From Metasolibacillus fluoroglycofenilyticus (GTDB taxonomy: Bacteria > Bacillota > Bacilli > Bacillales_A > Planococcaceae), in the NCBI RefSeq assembly GCF_003049645.1, contig NZ_PYWK01000003.1, forward strand, positions 62,001 through 126,000: a stretch of DNA of 64,000 nucleotides. The letters are read 5' to 3'. Under the pieces are notes generated by a model, which was not told the DNA's origin, made no database searches, and was given only the letters and a program-made list of their open reading frames with translations. The translations under genes were made by a program, and so were the position numbers. Shown in pieces: positions 61,261 through 64,000 of the stretch (the stretch's first letter is position 1; the number at the start of each line of letters is the position of its first letter).

Positions 61261-61617
61261 TTATTTTTCCCCATCATCATCTTTATTTTCCTCTTCAATG
61301 CTTTGTACATCCAAATCTATATCGCCCTCGAATTCATAAAGCTCGAATAATGATATATATTCATCAATAATTGCTTGTGTATTTTTAAGCTCCCCTAATA
61401 TAACGGAATTTAAATTTTGTAGTTCTTGCGTTTCAAGTTGTTTTTGAAGTGAAGCTTTTCTCGTTTCTAGCTGAATCAAAAACTGTACAATGCGTTTTCG
61501 GCGAAATGTCTGTGCACCTCCCCCACGTTCTCCATGATGCTGTCTCCTACGGCCATGTTCTCTTCTTTCACCACGCTGTAAACCTTCAAATTGTCTAATG
61601 AGTCTATCTCTTCTCAA
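61261..61617 (-). CDS. Arg/His-rich coiled-coil protein beside the ABC exporter
   Basis: A 118-residue protein with a very basic N-terminal third rich in Arg, Gly and His (QRGERREHGRRRQHHGERGGG), a coiled-coil middle (FLIQLETRKASLQKQLETQELQNLNSVILGEL) and an acidic tail (EEENKDDDGEK). No known domain is recognised; the basic part could bind nucleic acid, metal or membrane. TTG 61617 is the likely start because AGGAG lies 8 bases upstream, while the GTG at 61626 overlaps it. It is divergent from the ABC exporter genes and carries the same 16-bp operator in its promoter, so both units are controlled together. Confidence 0.72.
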   Translation of the reverse strand: MRRDRLIRQFEGLQRGERREHGRRRQHHGERGGGAQTFRRKRIVQFLIQLETRKASLQKQLETQELQNLNSVILGELKNTQAIIDEYISLFELYEFEGDIDLDVQSIEEENKDDDGEK

Positions 61618-61661
61618 ATTAATCACTCCTAATTTTTAATCTTCTACACTGACTAAATTAA

Positions 61662-61690
61662 ATTGTATACAAATGTATACATAAAATCAA
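61662..61690 (-). promoter_or_regulatory. Promoter and operator of the Arg/His-rich protein gene
   Basis: On the minus strand TTGATT (61685-61690) and TACAAT (61662-61667) with a 17-bp spacer. GTATACAAATGTATAC (61665-61680) fills most of the spacer and overlaps the -10. The same 16-mer is at 61910. Confidence 0.8.
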
Positions 61691-61882
61691 TTGAAATAAC
61701 ACGCTACTTTTACTCGTATCTTTTAAGTAATAGCTTTTATTAAAGAAGGGATTTCTTGCAAAGTTTAAACGTAAGAGCAAAGGTCTTATTTAATGCTTAA
61801 TGTATCAGCTAAATATAAATCGGTGGCATCGTATTGAAGACCAATGCCATTATGAGTGAAAACGGAAAATTTTTATATGTGG

Positions 61883-61925
61883 TTGAATATGTATTTTAAA
61901 TAGTTTAAAGTATACAAATGTATAC
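61883..61925 (+). promoter_or_regulatory. Promoter and operator of the ABC exporter operon
   Basis: TTGAAT (61883-61888), 17-bp spacer, TAAAGT (61906-61911), then GTATACAAATGTATAC (61910-61925), identical to the site at 61665-61680. The interval 61691-61882 between the two promoters has no gene and no other clear feature. Confidence 0.75.
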
Positions 61926-61968
61926 AAATCAACTATATTGTTATATAAGAAATCAGAGGTGTTTAAAG

Positions 61969-63702
61969 ATGAAAGCTACTTGGAAGCTTCGAAAATACAT
62001 TAATCCATATATTATCTTTGCTATACTTGCACCATTAACGATGCTAATAGAAGTGGCAATGGATTTAATACAGCCTGCTATTTTACAGAAAGTCATTGAT
62101 AACGGAATTGCAAATGACGATACGAAATATATTATTAGCATGTTTGCGCTAATGATTTTTTGTGCCGTAATAGGATTTATTGGCGCAATTGGCTGTTCTA
62201 TTTTTAGCTCTAAGGCGGCAGTTAATTTCGCAACAGATATACGTCAGGATTTATATGAAACAATCACATATTTTTCAGAAAAAAACAAAGACCACTTTAC
62301 CTTAGGAAAATTAATTACTAATTTAACGATGGACGTTGAAACTGTTCAACGTGCACTACTTATGCTATTAAAAATATTCGTGCGTGGACCATTTACATTT
62401 ATCGGAGCAATCTTTTTCGTTTATTTAACAGCACGTGAATTATTTTCAGTGTTACTTTACGTCGTGCCATTGCTTGCTATTAGCGTAATCGTTATTACAC
62501 AGCTTACTGGAAAATTTTTCAGAAAAGTACAAGAAGTAATGGACCAAATGAACACGAAAGTACAGGAAAATTTAGCAGGAATACATGTCATAAAAGCATT
62601 TAATCGTAAAACGCATCAAATCAAACAATTTCTAAAAATTAATGGGCGTTTAACAGAAAGAAATATTACAGCAGAACAAGTAGTCGGAATGCTTATGCCA
62701 CTAACAGCACTCATTGTAAACATCGGGCTTGTATTTGCACTTTGGACAGGTGCTATCAAAGTAGAAAACAATACAATTGAGGTCGGGGTAATTTTAGCAT
62801 TTATCAACTATTTAATGATGATTATGCAAGGTTTAATGAGTTCAAGTAACGTACTCATTCAAATTGCTCGTGCAATCCCTAGTGCTGAGCGTATTGTCAC
62901 TGTTTTAGAGGAGCCCAATGATATAGTCAATTTTAATGATTCAATCATAACAAGCCCACAAGGAGAGGTGGAATTTAGAAATGTAAGCTTTTCTTATACA
63001 AAACAGGGAGAACCCGTTCTTAAAAATATTTCCTTTCATGTGAAGGCTGGTGAAACAATAGGCATCATCGGAATGACAGGTAGCGGAAAATCAACAATTA
63101 TAAAAATGCTACCGAGAGTTTTTGATGTTGATAGTGGGGAAATCTTCATCGACCAGCAACCTATCCAAAACTATGATTTGCAAAACTTACGCAATGCAAT
63201 TGGCTATGCCCCACAAAAAGCAGCATTGTTTTCAATGTCTATTGAGGAAAATTTAAAATACGGCAAACTTGATGCAAATATCGAGGAAATAAACGAAGCA
63301 TTAGAAGCTTCATGCGCAGCCGAATTTGTTGATAAGCTTTCAGATAAGGAACAGCATGTGCTTACACAAGGTGCAACGAATCTTTCAGGCGGACAAAAAC
63401 AACGCTTAGCAATGGCACGTGCATTTATTAGAAAACCAGATATCCTTATTTTGGATGATACAACATCAGCAGTTGATGCGATTTCAGAAAGGAAAATTCA
63501 GCAGGCTATCGCGGAAAAGTTCCCTATGAGCACAAAATTCATTGTCTCCTCAAAAGTATCTTCCATAAAAAAAGCAGACCAAATTCTTGTAATAGATGAT
63601 GGCAGACTAGTAGCGTCTGGTAGTCATGAACAATTACTCAAGTTAAGCAAGCATTATCAAGAGATTGTAGCAACACAGGCAGAAAAAGAGGGAGTGATTT
63701 GA
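61969..63702 (+). CDS. Heterodimeric ABC exporter, first half-transporter (degenerate NBD)
   Basis: A 577-residue half-transporter: six membrane helices (residues 1-320) then an ATPase domain with Walker A GMTGSGKST, signature LSGGQKQRLA and Walker B ILILDDTTSAVD. The catalytic Glu after Walker B is Asp, and the H-loop His is Ser (FIVSSKVSSI), so this half has the non-hydrolysing site seen in heterodimeric multidrug exporters such as BmrC (YheI) and LmrC. AGAGGTG lies 7 bases before ATG 61969; an ATG at 61918 is inside the operator. The partner gene begins 1 bp after its stop. Likely drug or lipid export. Confidence 0.92.
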   Translation: MKATWKLRKYINPYIIFAILAPLTMLIEVAMDLIQPAILQKVIDNGIANDDTKYIISMFALMIFCAVIGFIGAIGCSIFSSKAAVNFATDIRQDLYETITYFSEKNKDHFTLGKLITNLTMDVETVQRALLMLLKIFVRGPFTFIGAIFFVYLTARELFSVLLYVVPLLAISVIVITQLTGKFFRKVQEVMDQMNTKVQENLAGIHVIKAFNRKTHQIKQFLKINGRLTERNITAEQVVGMLMPLTALIVNIGLVFALWTGAIKVENNTIEVGVILAFINYLMMIMQGLMSSSNVLIQIARAIPSAERIVTVLEEPNDIVNFNDSIITSPQGEVEFRNVSFSYTKQGEPVLKNISFHVKAGETIGIIGMTGSGKSTIIKMLPRVFDVDSGEIFIDQQPIQNYDLQNLRNAIGYAPQKAALFSMSIEENLKYGKLDANIEEINEALEASCAAEFVDKLSDKEQHVLTQGATNLSGGQKQRLAMARAFIRKPDILILDDTTSAVDAISERKIQQAIAEKFPMSTKFIVSSKVSSIKKADQILVIDDGRLVASGSHEQLLKLSKHYQEIVATQAEKEGVI

Positions 63703-63703
63703 C

Positions 63704-64000
63704 ATGTCTAGTCAACAAAAGCAAGGAACTAGAACGGGATTAGAACGTGGAGGGCACTTTCGCGGGCCTGTTGTAAAGCCAAAAAATCAAAAGGCTACTC
63801 TCAGTCGCATTTGGAGTTATTTACGCCAGCAACGATTAGGTATGCTTTTAGCTACCCTTTTTGTTATTACATCCTCTATTCTAAATTTATTAGGACCTTT
63901 ACTTATTGGAATTCTTATTGACCAATATATTATTCCGGGGAATTTATCTGGAACGGTAAGAATGTTAATCATTTTAGCGGTTATTTATATTGCCTCCTCC
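63704..64000 (+). CDS. Heterodimeric ABC exporter, second half-transporter (5' part)
   Basis: The gene runs off the right edge after 99 codons. It opens MSSQQKQGTRTGLERGGHFR, a polar N-terminal extension of about 35 residues typical of BmrD/LmrD-type partners, followed by RIWSYLRQQRLGMLLATLFVI and further helices of the exporter fold. GGAG lies 9 bases before ATG, and only one base separates it from the first half-transporter gene. This half should carry the canonical catalytic site, but its ATPase domain is outside the window. Confidence 0.9.
   Translation, partial: MSSQQKQGTRTGLERGGHFRGPVVKPKNQKATLSRIWSYLRQQRLGMLLATLFVITSSILNLLGPLLIGILIDQYIIPGNLSGTVRMLIILAVIYIASS

Overview
This 64 kb window comes from a low-GC Gram-positive chromosome. 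The gene set (hom/thr cluster end, YclNOPQ-type siderophore importer, YeeN, HflX, PadR-HAAS operon, FusB-family protein, Ogt, heterodimeric ABC exporter) and the strong AGGAGG-type ribosome sites point to Bacillales. The style of the intergenic repeats makes Lysinibacillus or a close Planococcaceae/Caryophanaceae relative my best guess. I see no rRNA, tRNA, CRISPR, prophage or intact transposase.

Layout. 1-1648: end of the threonine cluster (thrC-thrB). 2080-7554: a nucleotide-binding oxidoreductase, a KatE-type catalase, a ZIP metal transporter, a lipoprotein, a PAP2 phosphatase and a HmoA-like monooxygenase. 7799-16701: an iron region with two separate FecCD/FecE-type importers flanking fumarase; each importer has a readable sigma-A promoter with a Fur box just downstream of the -10, and the second system has an additional Fur promoter for its binding protein. 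17006-27981: acetyltransferase, peptide transporter, a MerR regulator divergent from a MATE pump, hflX, putP and an RNA-methyltransferase-like gene. 28678-32689: the DUF47-Pit phosphate pair and an MMPL exporter. 32887-43695: an esterase, small membrane proteins, an AI-2E family permease, oligoendopeptidase F, two chemoreceptors, yeeN and a zinc metallopeptidase. 43901-50509: LMW phosphatase/acyltransferase pair, epimerase, rRNA-methyltransferase-like gene, SCO1 protein, a degenerate NERD protein and a PadR-HAAS/DUF4097 operon. 50725-55305: a resistance-like block (MFS pump and FusB-family EF-G-binding protein, divergent from a LytTR regulator fused to a dead ABC ATPase-like domain and an ABC-2 exporter). 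56688-59002: TPR protein and a DNA-repair-like trio (Ogt, DinB-family, deoxyinosine-type glycosylase). 59391-64000: a family 5 peptide-binding protein, an Arg/His-rich small protein and a two-gene ABC exporter cut by the window edge; the two divergent transcription units carry the identical 16-bp operator GTATACAAATGTATAC.

Between the genes the window is rich in dispersed repeats that no coding feature explains. Family A (six copies, 48-305 bp, all in the same orientation, several lying between a stop codon and its terminator) begins with a TCAATTACGCCTCGG-type palindrome. Family C (1737-1952 and 56228-56681) has inverted ends resembling the GTCCAAAA stems of many terminators here. Family B is a roughly 245-bp element with a subterminal hairpin that interrupts one copy of family C at ATAA; the other family C copy is the matching empty site, and shorter derivatives lie elsewhere. 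A 21-bp tandem repeat follows the MMPL gene.

The most promising regulatory observations are the interleaved perfect inverted repeats in the MATE mRNA leader downstream of a textbook 19-bp-spacer MerR promoter, the LytTR/pseudo-ATPase regulator beside its likely target exporter, and the twin operator of the ABC exporter locus. All functional calls are from reading the sequence without database searches.
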